A stretch of 64,000 nucleotides of DNA from Lucifuga dentata (lineage: Eukaryota; Chordata; Actinopteri; Ophidiiformes; Bythitidae), in contig VXCM01003196.1 of NCBI GenBank assembly GCA_014773175.1, positions 62,001 through 126,000 of the forward strand. The letters run 5' to 3'. Positions 40,297 to 51,654 of the stretch are shown one piece after another. The first letter of the stretch is position 1, and the number at the start of each line of letters is the position of its first letter. Position numbers and translations under genes: made by a program. The notes below the pieces were generated by a model. It worked only from the letters and a program-made list of their open reading frames with translations, was not told the DNA's origin and made no database searches.

Positions 40297-40535
40297 CCTC
40301 CACCAAAAATGATTATGTTTTAACCAGCATCTGTTAGTTAGTTAGTTCATTTGTTTGCAGGATTATTTAAAGGTTTTCTGAACATATGAAATATAATGAT
40401 TTTTGAGTTTTTGTTTTTGTACAATTTCTTCAAAAGTGATCTACCCATCTAAATGAAAAGTGTCAGACATAATTAGTTTATGATTGACTATCAACACACG
40501 GTTTGATTCAGATCCAGATAAATTTTAAATGGAAA
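40297..40535 (-). repeat. Degenerate dispersed repeat, copy 3 (inverted)
   Basis: On the minus strand it ends in a TTGGTGGAGGTAAG-like word and starts with ATCTGGATCTGAATC, the same order as 23412-23574. Confidence 0.45.
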
Positions 40536-40796
40536 AACAAATGTTTGTTCTAATAAATCAAGAAAGCTTTTTCTCTTTGGGGCTTTGACCCTGGTCCTTT
40601 CTGTGTGCAGTTTCCATGTTATGCTCATCTTTGTGGTTATGAACCAAATGCAGAGGAAGAGTTTTCAGAAGTGTTGGATCATTAAAAAAAACAAAAAACA
40701 AAAAAAAAAACCTCTGCTTAATATAAATTTACAAACTTAATGACAGTGCAATGTCTTACAGTAATAGCCTAATTATGAAAAAGTTTAAGTACTTTT

Positions 40797-40985
40797 TTTG
40801 CACACACCTTGCATATTTACAATATATTGTACTTTTCATGCTTCTTACTGTATACAGTATACAGTATATTATGGGTATTTTTTTTGGTATATATTGTGCA
40901 ATGATTTAATCATCATTTGTTCTTTTCTGCTGCTGGGATTCTTTAATTTCCCTGCAGGATCAAAAATGTTCCTTTTATCTTATGC
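40797..40985 (+). mobile_element. Probable retroposon 3' tail
   Basis: TGCTGCTGGGATTCTTTAAT, TTTCCCTGCAGGATC and a following TTATCTTATG resemble the 3' tails of teleost LINE/SINE elements. Degenerate. Confidence 0.35.
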
Positions 40986-41334
40986 AGTTCAGGCATTAGT
41001 GCATAAAAATGGGGCTTAATACATCAAACTGTGAACAAATTTCAGCTCTGAAATAAATTTACAACTTTACCATAATTTCCCATTAAAAGCAACTGATCAG
41101 GTCAAAGTGAAGCTTTTCCTTCAGTCCTATTTTTATTTACAGTTATACACTTTACACTTTATAGACAGTTATTTGAAGAGAGATATTTCCTTTGCATTGC
41201 CTCTTTCTGTCAATTTCTCTTTATCAGACACACACACACACACACACACACCTTTCCGTTTCACCCAGGTCTGAACCCGTTCTCCATCCACCGTGCAGAA
41301 AGCTAAATAAACATATGCAGCAAGTCATTTCCAG

Positions 41335-41370
<36 letters not shown>

Positions 41371-41718
41371 ACTCCAGTATTGTAATCTTAGTACTATTGA
41401 GACTTAAAGTCTCGTTTTATTTTAAGTGGAAGAATTCCACGCTTGGAGTGAAATAATTTGTCATGAGTCAAATGGAAAATCACTTGGTTTAGGAATTTTA
41501 GGATTCAGAATTTTCCTTATTCTGCCTTGTTTTAGAATCTCTCTGTGTGTGTGTGTGTGTGTGTGTGGTGTAGTGTGGATCTACTGAATGCACTCTATTT
41601 CAGGTTCAGTTCAATCATAGTTCAGGATGTGAACGGAAATTCCAATTCAACAGTGAACATTTCACATTTCATACTTGGGGGGCCGACACTAAGTGGCACT
41701 TTAGAGTCACACAAAAAC

Positions 41719-41780
<62 letters not shown>

Positions 41781-41835
41781 GTTCTTTCTCTCTCTCAGGA
41801 GTACTTCCTGTCAGCAGATAAATAGATAGATATAT

Positions 41836-41881
<46 letters not shown>

Positions 41882-41900
41882 GGATTACTTCCTGTCAGCA
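41719..41900. repeat. (AGAT)n/(CT)n with duplicated TACTTCCTGTCAGCAG unit
   Basis: A block TCTCTCAGGAGTACTTCCTG-TCAGCAG recurs about 80 bp later as TCTCAGGGATTACTTCCTG-TCAGCAG, each copy preceded by GATA and CT repeats. This is a local tandem duplication of unique sequence plus microsatellite. Confidence 0.8.
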
Positions 41901-42750
41901 GCATGACAGCTGTGTACATCTGGCTGCGGGCCTCTTACGGCTCAATCCGCACGTCGTTTGGCTGGTGTCTGGGCCTCCGGACTCACTGCCACTGCTCACC
42001 TCATTACCGACTCAGCCACACCTCCATCTGTCCAGCTAATATCTAAATCCTACTGCAGATTAGTCGGGGAGTCAGGATCGGGGGGGCGGGGTGGTGGTGG
42101 TGATGGGGAGGGGAACTATCTCAAGGGAAACAAGATCCTGGAGGAAGGGTTTAAGGAAGGCACATGAGGTTTTATTAATGATCTCTGGGGTTGTGTGGCG
42201 ATGGGATGGAGGGGGTGGTGTGTGTGTGTGTGCGCGCACGTGTGATGGTGAGAGAGACAGAAACAAGAGAGAGAGCATCATGTGATCTCATAATCCCTCT
42301 ATGATGCGTTAAAATGTGAAAGTAACCAAAGCTTTACTCTGAAGTTTATGATTTGAAGGTCAGGCGTGTGGGAATATTTTTCTTTTTGTTATATATTTGT
42401 TTTTAAGGCTAACTATTTCATTCTGAAAGTGATTTTAAAAATGGAAGGACATACTTAAACTCCAAAATAAATATGTACTGCATTTGATAGAAAGTATCAA
42501 ATTAAAATGACTTTTAGCTTGTGTACTTGAATACTTTTTTTGTGTCTGGAATTTTTACCGTCAGTCTGAATTCTAATATCAGTTAATCATATTTTGGCTT
42601 GTGAAACTCTTGATGCTTCTGCCAAGTCTGCCAATTAAAAAGAAGAAGAAGAAAAAAAAAGATTGAAAAAAAAACCACGATCTATCCATAGATAAAGAGA
42701 TAGATACCAAAAGATCTGGTTAAATTTTGGGATTTTTTTTTTTTTTTTCN

Positions 42751-42785
<35 letters not shown>

Positions 42786-43313
42786 TGATACTATAAAATT
42801 ATTCTTCACTTGAATTGTGAACATTTTTTCCACACTTCATAGAAACATACCAGCCACTCGCTCTGTAAACAACAAATTAGGCCTGGAAAACAACTAAATC
42901 TGTTGCCTGCTTAGTAAAGGATTTTTTTAAAATTATTTTTTATTTTTTATTAATGCACCAGCTTTTTAGTTGGCAAATGAAAACCAAATTCAATTAAAAG
43001 TAAAATGGCTAAAAATGATATCAGATTCCAGAGGGTTAATTATATCTTGTTAATGTAACAGTAATTCTATAGAACAGGATAATCTAGCACTCTATCCACC
43101 TCAGGTCATTTCATATCAAATGGTAATAGCAACGCACTTCAAAATGAGCTTTGTAGGTCAAATGTACCAGTATTTGGCTTCTGTGTACTGTTTATAGCAC
43201 AGCTTATTTTTCATGCACAACACAGGATTAGTGTGGTGGAAAAAGAGATACGACTGAAAAGTCCTGAGCCTGGTGTTCGGGAAGTGAGCAGAGCCTTTAA
43301 TGTTTTTAATGGA

Positions 43314-43357
<44 letters not shown>

Positions 43358-45514
43358 CAGACATCACTATGATTGTGACTTTGAACAAGTTTAACACCCA
43401 CCATAAAAGCCTGATTTGCTGATTTGTCCCCCACAGATTTTCACCTCTTCCCAAACATGAAAAAGGCTTTAATAGTTTTGATGATGATGACAATGACGAT
43501 GATGATGACAATGATTCCTCCAGCATTGTTGGCAGAAGCGAATCAACTTGTATGGTGATTGTGTTAAAAAATAAATAACTGCAAATGAGTTGGATTTTTT
43601 TTATGCTGGGCTCAGAACTTATCATTCAGGGTTTATTATTTTTCTTTTTGCAATGAAATATTAGGGCTACTGTGTTATGACAAGCAATGTTAAAAGGAGA
43701 CCTTTATACATCTAAGCACCGTTTATTTAAAAGTAACTCAACCCTTTGCAATTAATCAGTAAAATCTGTTACAGCAGCAAAACCTAAGCACAGCACTTCC
43801 TGTACGTATTAATCATTCTCAGCTTCAGCTTCGTTTCTTTTACAGCTCTTACAGTTTTTGCTGATGGACAATGTTTGGTTTTTAACAGAGGTTGGATTTT
43901 AAAGCTTTCTGAAAAAGACATTGTGTGTTATATTTCTTAGTGACTAAGTCAGTATTGAAACTCTGAGCAAGCAAAAAAAAAAAAAAAAAAAAAAACAAAA
44001 ACAAAAAAACAAAAAAAACAAAAAAAACAAAACCACACAGCCAGGCCTGAAAATCCCTAATAGCCAAAGATTTAACATTAGTTTATTAGTGCAGCATATG
44101 AAAATGCTACATAATCCAGTTATAGTCTGATCAATAATAATAACAATACTACTACTAATATACTACTACTACTACTACTACTACTAATAATAATAATAAT
44201 AATGCAACTTTTGTGTATTTGTCCTTTTCCACCAACCATCTGCCCATTATTTCCCATGAATATTATCAATTTGTGTGTCTGTTTCCTCCTGTCATCAAGC
44301 ACAGTATAGTTCAATATTTGTGAGCAGATGACTCATAGAAACATTATTTGATTTTATTGTCGTGTTTTATGTTTTAATCAAATATCATACTGTATATGCT
44401 GACCAAAAAGAAAGTCAGCAAAAAAAAAAACAAAACAAAACAAAACAAAAAACAAAAAAACAACATTTACAGTAAATACGATTTTCAAAAGCTAGACTTT
44501 CCATTTAACACAGGGAACTCACAATTTATTAAAATCCGGATTAAAAAAGCCAAATCCATGTCATGAAACAGAGTTATTGTCCTCTATTTGGCAAACAGTT
44601 AAACTTTATTGTAGTATGAACATTCAGCAATTTTTGTCACTGACTGCACTGTTTGATGATTAATAGGTGAAAGTTTAAAATGAATCTCAGGGTAAGTGGG
44701 AATGTTTTGACCTTTGGCTTCACACACACGGTATGATAGGCCAATGAGGAAAGTGTGTGCGTGTGTGTTTCTAAGTGGAGAGTGTAACTGTTTAAGACAA
44801 TTTTTTATAATCATCCAGACAGATTTCACACTTATCAGACAATTGAAGACATTGTAATGAAATGTTAGGAATGTGTATGTGTGTGTGGGGGGGGGGGGGN
44901 GGGGGGGCTTAGAGCTAGGACACGTGGAGGACAGACAAGAAAAGTTTGTGTGAACTCTGATATAAACATATAATAAGTAATATTATATTTCACACGTGTT
45001 CACTGAGGTAATCTATTTTACTTGAGGCTAAATAGTTTTGAGTTGCAAGTATATTCACACACTAGGATTTGCAGGGAGCATACTGCCACCTGGTGATCAA
45101 AATATATACTTAATAATATACTTCTATATTTCTGATTTTATTCTTTTTTTCACTTTTAATGTTTTATTTTAGTAGGACTAGACTTTAGTATTACTTTATT
45201 GTATTGTGGGTACCAAATGCAACTACAGAAGAAGTAGACTGGGCCAATATAATATTTAAAAATATATATTAATTACTTCTGAAGCCTTTTTAATAGGTTA
45301 AATATTATTATGTGTTTTATAAAATTATTTTTATTGTTACTTTGCTTTCATTGACTGTTAGTAATTTTGAAATATTATGCTTGCTTTCACTTTTCAATTT
45401 ATTTGATGATTTGTTTTAGGATTAATAGGATTAATGTTGTCAAACAATAATAATAATAATAAAAGAAGAAGAAGAAGAAGAAGAAGAAGAAGAAGAAGAA
45501 GAAGAAGAAGAGAC

Positions 45515-45533
45515 ACTACATATCCCATGATCC
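45515..45533 (+). promoter_or_regulatory. ZNF143/SBS-like motif, copy 1
   Basis: ACTACATATCCCATGATCC fits the ACTACAnnTCCCAnnAT core of the ZNF143 (Staf)/THAP11 SBS motif, which is known from many housekeeping and mitochondrial-protein promoters. It lies about 110 bp upstream of the mrps22 ATG. Confidence 0.55.
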
Positions 45534-45556
45534 TAAGAAGAAGAAGAAGAAGAGAC

Positions 45557-45575
45557 ACTACATATCCCATGATCC
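45557..45575 (+). promoter_or_regulatory. ZNF143/SBS-like motif, copy 2
   Basis: Identical to the copy 42 bp upstream, about 70 bp from the mrps22 ATG. The position just upstream of a TATA-less start suits an SBS site. Confidence 0.6.
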
Positions 45576-45586
45576 TTTGCTGTCGA

Positions 45587-45604
45587 AGGTCAAAGGTGAG
45601 GTCA
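45587..45604 (+). promoter_or_regulatory. Nuclear-receptor DR1-like site
   Basis: AGGTCA-A-AGGTGA (45587-45599) is a direct repeat with 1-bp spacing, and another AGGTCA starts at 45599. DR1 and extended half-sites are bound by nuclear receptors such as HNF4, COUP-TF, PPAR/RXR or ERR. The choice among them, and its use here, is inference. Confidence 0.45.
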
Positions 45605-45625
45605 CTCTGTGAGGTAATAACAAAC

Positions 45626-48600
45626 ATGGCTGCTCTCTGTACAGCACGGTGCTCATTTCGAAGCTGTTCTTCGGTGAAAAATGTACAGAAAAGCAAACAT
45701 ATGTTTCGCAGATGTAACGTGAGGACGCTTTGTAGTGGAACACAAGACAATGGTGCGTATAATTACTGTGAATTTTATGACTAGTAAGTCATTTCTGAGC
45801 TGTAACGCTGACCTTGTAGCGTGTTACTGGTTAGCTGCGATAGCTGTATGAGTGTGTAACTCCGTTAGCAAATATGTCCGTTTGTATTGCCGAGCTCTTT
45901 GGACAATAAATGTTGATTTTAGAACAAATGTCTTTCTCATTTACGTATAGTCAGTGTATTCAGGTGAATTCGGACGAATGAATTGTTAATATTTTAATAA
46001 AATATAAAGTGAATTAATTACTCATAGTTGACCCACAGTCCACAATCACTGTAAGGACCAAGCTAGGTATATAAAATAATTATAAGAAATGATCATTGTA
46101 GCTAGTGCTAGGTGTAATATGATGAATACATATATTTCTCCATTATATAATATGACATATATTTACTGTATAGCGCAGAGTATAATCAAGAATTTACAAA
46201 AAATATAGATTTTTTTAAAGGAGTTTGATTTGTTTTTGGTTTATTTTTTTCTCTTCAGACAACATAATTGATAATACAGTCGAACTATAAGAAACAAAGT
46301 AATTACTGAATAAGAAAAGGCATGCAATTAAAACATAGCCTACATCAGCTGAAATGAAGAGACAATACAAATTGAAGACGGATTTGGGATTAAATCTCTC
46401 TAACGAGACAATACTAGAGAACCTTTGAGGTATTCCTAAGGTTCAGTACCTCAAAAAGAAGCTGGGTGGTAACACATTTTCACAATTGTGAATGTAAATG
46501 TAAAATTTGACACAAAATAATTGACAGTGAATTACTAACAACAATTCTCATGCTCACAAGTGTACATCTTTATCTTTTTAAGTTAAAAACTATCAAATTT
46601 GGCCAAATTAAATTATGTGATGAATATATAGTGATGAGAAGCAAATTGCCAATTTTATACAGTGTTACATTGGCAAAAAAGATGGGAAATCGTTTCTTTT
46701 TGTGCATTACATAAATATATTAAATTACAGACAATTAAATTTTGCAGAATAAATACAGCACAGTATTTTAACATATACTTGGACATGATAACAATTGCTA
46801 ATTTAGCATTATCCATGCCAGTCCAGACTGTCTGCACAATGTTGGTGGAGGAGTAAGTCACTGAATTTTAAATGATCATTAAATACTGTTTTGTTCTAAT
46901 TTGGGGTGTGTTTTCTCCCTCCTCAGACAGTGCAAAGCCCCAGTTCACAGATCCAGCTGTGCAGGACATCCTGACCAGGATAACGGGCCTGGACTTACAG
47001 AAAGTCTTCCGACCCATTAAACAAGAGCTGAAGCCTCCCACATATAAGCTCATGACTGATGAACAACTAGAGAAGGTACCTTACAAATAATTACAAATAT
47101 ATCCTTTTAGTCACAGACACACACACATATGACTTTAGCATCCTTTCCCTTGCCATTCCTAAGCTGTCCGTGTGTGTTTCCAGGCAGTTCAGGCAGCCAC
47201 GGAGCAGGCTAAGAAGCTGCTGCAGATGCCTCCTGTCCTGCCGGAGAGGAAGCCCATCAACGATGTGCTGTCTGAAGACAAGATCCTGGCTGGCATGGAC
47301 ACGGCCAAATATGTCTTCACGGATATCACCTACAACATCCCACACAGGGTAGGGACATGTGAACTGAGTGATTCATTAACTGATGCATGAGTTAGTATAA
47401 GTCAGAATGAAAGCCTGGTTGAGTGTTGCCTGGTAACAGTAGGTCAATTCAGAATAAGTTTGAATTTTCTCTCATTTTATTTGTAATTGTACAGTTTGAG
47501 TGATGCAGGCCCATTTTTTTTTTACTACTTTATATGAGATTTGCTTTCCCAAATATTATTGTAGCAACACATTAAGAACGGCGAAAGTTGTTGCCTGTGG
47601 CTTTTCTGGATCATTTTATCTGTATCTAATCTCTCATTGTTTTCATGGATTTTGCCACTAAAGATGATCTGTGCCCTAAAAATCCAGAGTCTGCAGTCCT
47701 GATCCCGTTCACACTGTAGGATAATCTGTACTGATGATGAGGCCTGAGAGTCTATCAGAAACCCAACTAGTCCACATTAGCAGTTAATTTAAAATAATCC
47801 ATCGTTAAAGGCATCAGTGGGCATTTTGTAGGCTCGAGTCATTTCCTCAACTGTTGACTGTGAATTTCAGAACATGAGGTGATTTGGGAGGAAATGTTGG
47901 AATTTGGAGCACAATTGGGTTCTATGTCCAAATCAGGGAAATTATCTTTAAAGAGATATTTTAAACTTAAAGTCCAGTTTTGGAGGTATCAGACTTGCAG
48001 TTTTTTTTGTTTTTAGTGCACAAATGTTCAAAAAATCAGCCCAGTCACACAGGCTTATATTAACAGTTGTTTTCATTTAATGGAGAATTCAATAGATTTT
48101 AAGTTCCCTTCTCATTTCTGTACTAAAGTCTGAAGTTGAAACTTGGAGCTCTTGCAACCGTTCAAGGCTCATTTTTGTTGATGTACTTTAGTGTTGAATT
48201 TCATACTTCGATACTTTTCCCTTCAGGAGAGGTTCATTGTTGTACGGGAGCCCGACGGGACCCTGAGGAAGGCTACCTGGGATGAGAGAGACCGACTCAT
48301 TGAGGTTTATTTCCCCAAGGAGGGACGCAAACTCACGGCGCCTCTCATCTTCAAAGAGGAGAACCTCAAGGTGATAAATGGCAACGTCTGAATGATTTTT
48401 TTCTGAATTATTATAGGCTCTCCTTATCGTTCTCCTCCTCCTTCATTGGTAATGACAGTTTTGTTTGCCTCTGAAGAACTACAGCCCAAATAATTTTTGG
48501 GGCTGATACAGATACTTGGAAGTAAAGATTGATACATATTTATATCATAAATACAATATCTAGGATCCTTCAAATTGTTTTATGAAAGAGTTATGGCAGA

Positions 48601-51225
48601 GCGATGCATTGGAGGCAGGATGTTTTACACTTGAACAATAAACTTTATAGCCACCCCTGTCAGCTCATCTGAAATATAGTATTCTTCCTCCGATGCTGCA
48701 GAGTGTCATAAATGTAATGGCATTGTTGTATTAATTTAAAATGATCTCAGGCACTTTTTTCTGAGTTCACTACACAAATTTTTTTTTTTTTCTTTTTTTT
48801 TTTTTCCACAAAAGCCAGTATCAGCCAATGATTGTCCTTCTTTTCAATAATCAGCTTTCCTCTCAACTTTCTTCATTGAATTTCTGCCTCCATCAGATGG
48901 TGTTTTCTCAGGACCGTCACGAGGACGTGTTGGACCTGTGTCTGGTCCAGTTTGAACCGGATTCCTCAGAATTCATCAGGGTACGATCACGTTCACTGTG
49001 TTGCTATTTTGACCTTGACACCAAGCTCATTGTAGTCTATGCATCAGATGAATGGAAGGCTACATTAGGATACATTAGAAGTATATGAAATTGATTTGAA
49101 GGGTAAATTCCAGAGCATCTTTAAAAAAATCTCTGGTTAATTGATTATTGTTGCTCATTGTAAAAGAAAGAGACCCGCAGTCTGCGAACAGTTGAAACAT
49201 CAGCCCTTTCAAAAATGAATCAAACATGAGTGATCATCACGTCCTCCGTTTTAAGTGTGTTTCCATCGTGTCCAGGTGCATGCAGCCACTTACGAGGACT
49301 TGGACAAACAGGGCAAGTACGAGCTGCTGCGATCCACCAGACACTTTGGAGGCATGGCCTGGTACCTGCTCAAAGCACGCAGGGTGGACGGCCTCTTAGT
49401 AGACATGCTGAAGAGAGATCTGTGAGTGTGTGTGTGTGTATGTTAAAAATTAAATACTGGTTTTGACTGCAGTATAATTCCTGTTCGAACTGCTGGAATA
49501 TCAAAATTTTAAATTGATCTGGATCACACCAAACCACTTACAGTACCTGCTGGCAAAGTGCTCTGACTTAAGCTGTGTGTGCATGTGTGTGTGTGTTCCA
49601 GGCTTCAGGATGCGGTGAGCTTAGTGTCTCTATTCAACATGGTTCACCCTCACAGCGAGTCAGCCCAGGAGGCAGTGAGTCAGCAGGTCTCTGGCATTGA
49701 CCTGCTTAAGGTGAGAATGGCTCAGTCTGCTGACACATGTACTGTATCACTATATCTTTATTGATCCTCTCTCTCTCTCTCTCTCACTCTCTTGCTCTCT
49801 CGCTTTCTCTTTTTGATCTTGCTCTCTGTCTTTTCACTCTCTCGCTTGCTCTTACTCTTGCTCTCCCTCCCTTGTTTTTTTCCTGACCTCCTTTCTTTTG
49901 CTCCTTCCTGCTTCTCTCTCTCTCTCGCCCTCTGTCACTTTCTCTCACTCCCGCTCTCTGTCTTGCTCTTGCTCTCCATGTCTCTCTGTGGCTCGCGCTC
50001 TCTTTCTTGCTCTTTCTTCCATTTTCTTGCTCTCTTTCTTGCTCTTTTTCCCTCTCTTTCTCGATCTCTTTATCTCACCCTCTCACTCACTCTTTCAATT
50101 CAATTCAATTCAATGGGTTTATTGGCATGAAAGTTTCAGAAAAAGAACAATTTTACCAAAGCATCAAAGTACAAGTTCATAAAACATTTGAACAATACAA
50201 TATATAAAGCAGTAATAAACACAAAATAAGTAGAATACAGTATATAACAGATTCAAAACTTTCTCTTTTTCTCTTGCTTTCCCTTTCTCTCTTTCTCACT
50301 CCCTTGCTCTCTCTCTCTTTTCACTCTCTTGCTTGCTCTCACCCTTGCTCTCCCTCCTTTGCTTTTTTCCTTTCTCTCTCTCTCTCTTTCTATCTCTCTC
50401 CCCCTCCCTCCCTCTCCCCCTCTCAGGCTCTCTCAAGCTCTTTCCCTTTTTCTTCGCCAAGCTATGTGCCCATAGGCTCTCACCATTCGATCCAGGAATT
50501 GTGCAGGTTCATATCATTTTTGTCCCACATGCATTGGGGGTAAATTAGGAGCGTAGTGTGGCTCCTGAGAGGTCGGTTGAAGTCCGTCTCATCTTAGGTT
50601 TCCTGTGTGAGAGGTTTGGGGTTGTGGGAACTCAGGGGCCAGACTCAGGACACATCAGGTCCTATTAGTCCTCGCAGCCCTTTGGCCTTGATGCAGTGGG
50701 GAGGGACATTGAGAATGACAGCCATTTAATGTGAAAGGTTAGCAGAAGGAGACGCGGGTGTGTGTATGTGTGTGTGTCTGATACAGTCACTGTCACACAG
50801 GGCCTCTCATTTAGTCATGGTCAGGAGTTAAGTTGCTGACACACGTTCAATGTGTGTGTGTGTGTGTGTATGAGTGTGTCGATAGGCCTGACATAACCTG
50901 GGTTGTTCCATTACATGAATGTGAATGTGCTATCATGCCAGGCTTAGTGTATATCTTTGTAATTGCAGATTTAAATGGCTGTTTTTTTTTATTCCTGCCT
51001 TCTCATCTAATGAAATGTTTTTATATCCCTGTATGTAAATACTGTGATTGTGGTTTTAGAATCGTCTCAAAATTAGTACGATCTCTTCCTCCTTTCCCCA
51101 GTTTGCTGACCTTTGACCTTTGATCCCTGTAGATCTATTCCCAGAAGGAGTCCCAGAGGTCAGGCTACATCGAGTTGGCTCTGCAGGCGTATGAACAGAC
51201 GGATACCCGGAGCTCTGCTGTCTGA
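45626..51225 (+). CDS. mrps22: Small ribosomal subunit protein mS22, mitochondrial (eight exons, complete)
   Basis: mS22 is a structural protein of the mitochondrial ribosome small subunit, found in animals. Exons: 45626-45752, 46927-47075, 47184-47348, 48227-48370, 48897-48980, 49276-49421, 49602-49710, 51133-51225 (TGA at 51223-51225). All introns are GT-AG, the frames join exactly, and the product is 338 aa (human about 360). Residues 1-43 are rich in Arg/Ser/Cys/Lys, as expected for a mitochondrial targeting peptide. The conserved body follows: [79 protein letters not shown] and [11 protein letters not shown] are family hallmarks that I recognise. The start is the ATG at 45626. An in-frame ATG at 45434 would add poly-Asn/poly-Arg encoded by microsatellite and is rejected. 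The gene is convergent with copb2, as in human. Identification is very secure; only the exact 5' UTR is unknown. Confidence 0.97.
45753..46926 (+). other. mrps22 intron 1
   Basis: 1,174 bp and AT-rich. No repeat family or RNA gene recognised. The acceptor is preceded by TTTTCTCCCTCCTCAG, a strong pyrimidine tract. Confidence 0.7.
47349..48226 (+). other. mrps22 intron 3
   Basis: 878 bp with no repeat recognised. A few box C/D-like words lie near 47660-47750, but the spacing does not support a snoRNA. Intron 4 (48371-48896, 526 bp) is likewise unremarkable apart from a poly-T stretch before its acceptor. Confidence 0.6.
49422..49601 (+). other. mrps22 intron 6 with UG repeats at both splice sites
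   Basis: The 180-bp intron starts GTGAGTGTGTGTGTGTATG and ends with a TGTGTGTGCATGTGTGTGTG run just before TTCCAG. TG replaces most of the usual pyrimidine tract. Confidence 0.85.
49711..51132 (+). other. mrps22 intron 7 with long polypyrimidine tract
   Basis: 1,422 bp. 49765-50095 and about 50260-50450 are almost entirely C/T on the + strand (CTCT, CTTT and CTTGCTCT units), split by the retroposon tail at 50096-50262. The segment 50570-50750 is non-repetitive, and TG repeats follow at about 50760-50875. Confidence 0.85.
50096..50262 (-). mobile_element. Retroposon 3' tail with (AATTC)n, inverted
   Basis: AATTCAATTCAATTCAAT followed by GGGTTTATTGGCATGAAAG matches, on the minus strand, the 3' tail pattern of a common teleost retroposon (CATGCCAATAAA-like, then GAATT repeats). 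It is inserted inside the CT tract of mrps22 intron 7. Confidence 0.5.
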
Positions 51226-51252
51226 TTGGCTCATTCCTGATTTGACGTTTCG

Positions 51253-51416
51253 CAGTGGTTCTCAAATCTTTTATGGTTTGAAAGTGAAAGAACTTTGATT
51301 CGTTCAGCTTTCCAACTATATTGCTGAAATAGCCCAGATTCATTGGAAACTGTTCACTAATACATTTAGTTGCGACATCATCCATTCCCTTCTTTGCCAC
51401 AGTTTGAGAACCATTG
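51253..51416. mobile_element. Small hAT-like MITE in the mrps22 3' UTR
   Basis: A 164-bp segment with inverted ends: CAGTGGTTCTCAAATCTT on the left and CCACAGTTTGAGAACCATTG on the right. The same TIR type starts the elements at 4437 and 23869. It begins 28 bp after the stop codon. Confidence 0.7.
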
Positions 51417-51648
51417 ATGTAGCCCAACCAGGGTGATCAGCTGAATCATGCTTCAAAATATACTTCAAATGCCTCATGTTTCAAAGAAAGCCTAACAGCT
51501 CGCAGCCACTAGCGACTTAAGAATTAGCTTTGAAGCATTATATTTGTCTTTTATCTATAAGGAGAAAATGTGCATTCTCATGTATTTGTCTAGTAATATT
51601 TCACTTGAAGCTCCAAGCCAAAGCTGATGTGTCAAGTTAACTGATGTA

Positions 51649-51654
51649 AATAAA
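51649..51654 (+). terminator. mrps22 poly(A) signal AATAAA
   Basis: Canonical hexamer in GATGTAAATAAAAAAAAGG, 424 bp after the stop codon and the first good signal on this strand. Confidence 0.75.

Larger units (their letters stand above)
38853..45433. other. Intergenic, up to the mrps22 promoter
   Basis: No gene recognised. Microsatellites (39266-39326 GT, 39656-39706 CA, 41226-41250 CA, 41336-41368 GT, 41719-41780 AGAT, 41834-41879 CT, 43320-43356 CA, 44150-44202 TAC/TAA), poly-A/T N joins (39265, 39708, 42750) and a G-run N join (44900). A GC-richer non-repetitive patch lies at about 41880-42060, followed by a G-run tract at 42078-42115. Confidence 0.5.
45446..45575 (+). repeat. (AAT)n(AAG)n microsatellite with 42-bp tandem duplication
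   Basis: An AAT tract, then AAG units, then GAGACACTACATATCCCATG followed by ATCC, then further AAG units and the same block again. The two copies of the unique block start 42 bp apart. Confidence 0.9.

Noticed and set aside
45434..45784. 116-codon frame with poly-Asn/poly-Arg start
   Set aside because: The upstream part is microsatellite translation. Only the part from 45626 is the mrps22 first exon, and the end reads into intron 1.
47640..47770. Possible box C/D snoRNA in mrps22 intron 3
   Set aside because: GATGAT and CTGA words are present, but spacing and the lack of a terminal stem do not fit a box C/D RNA.
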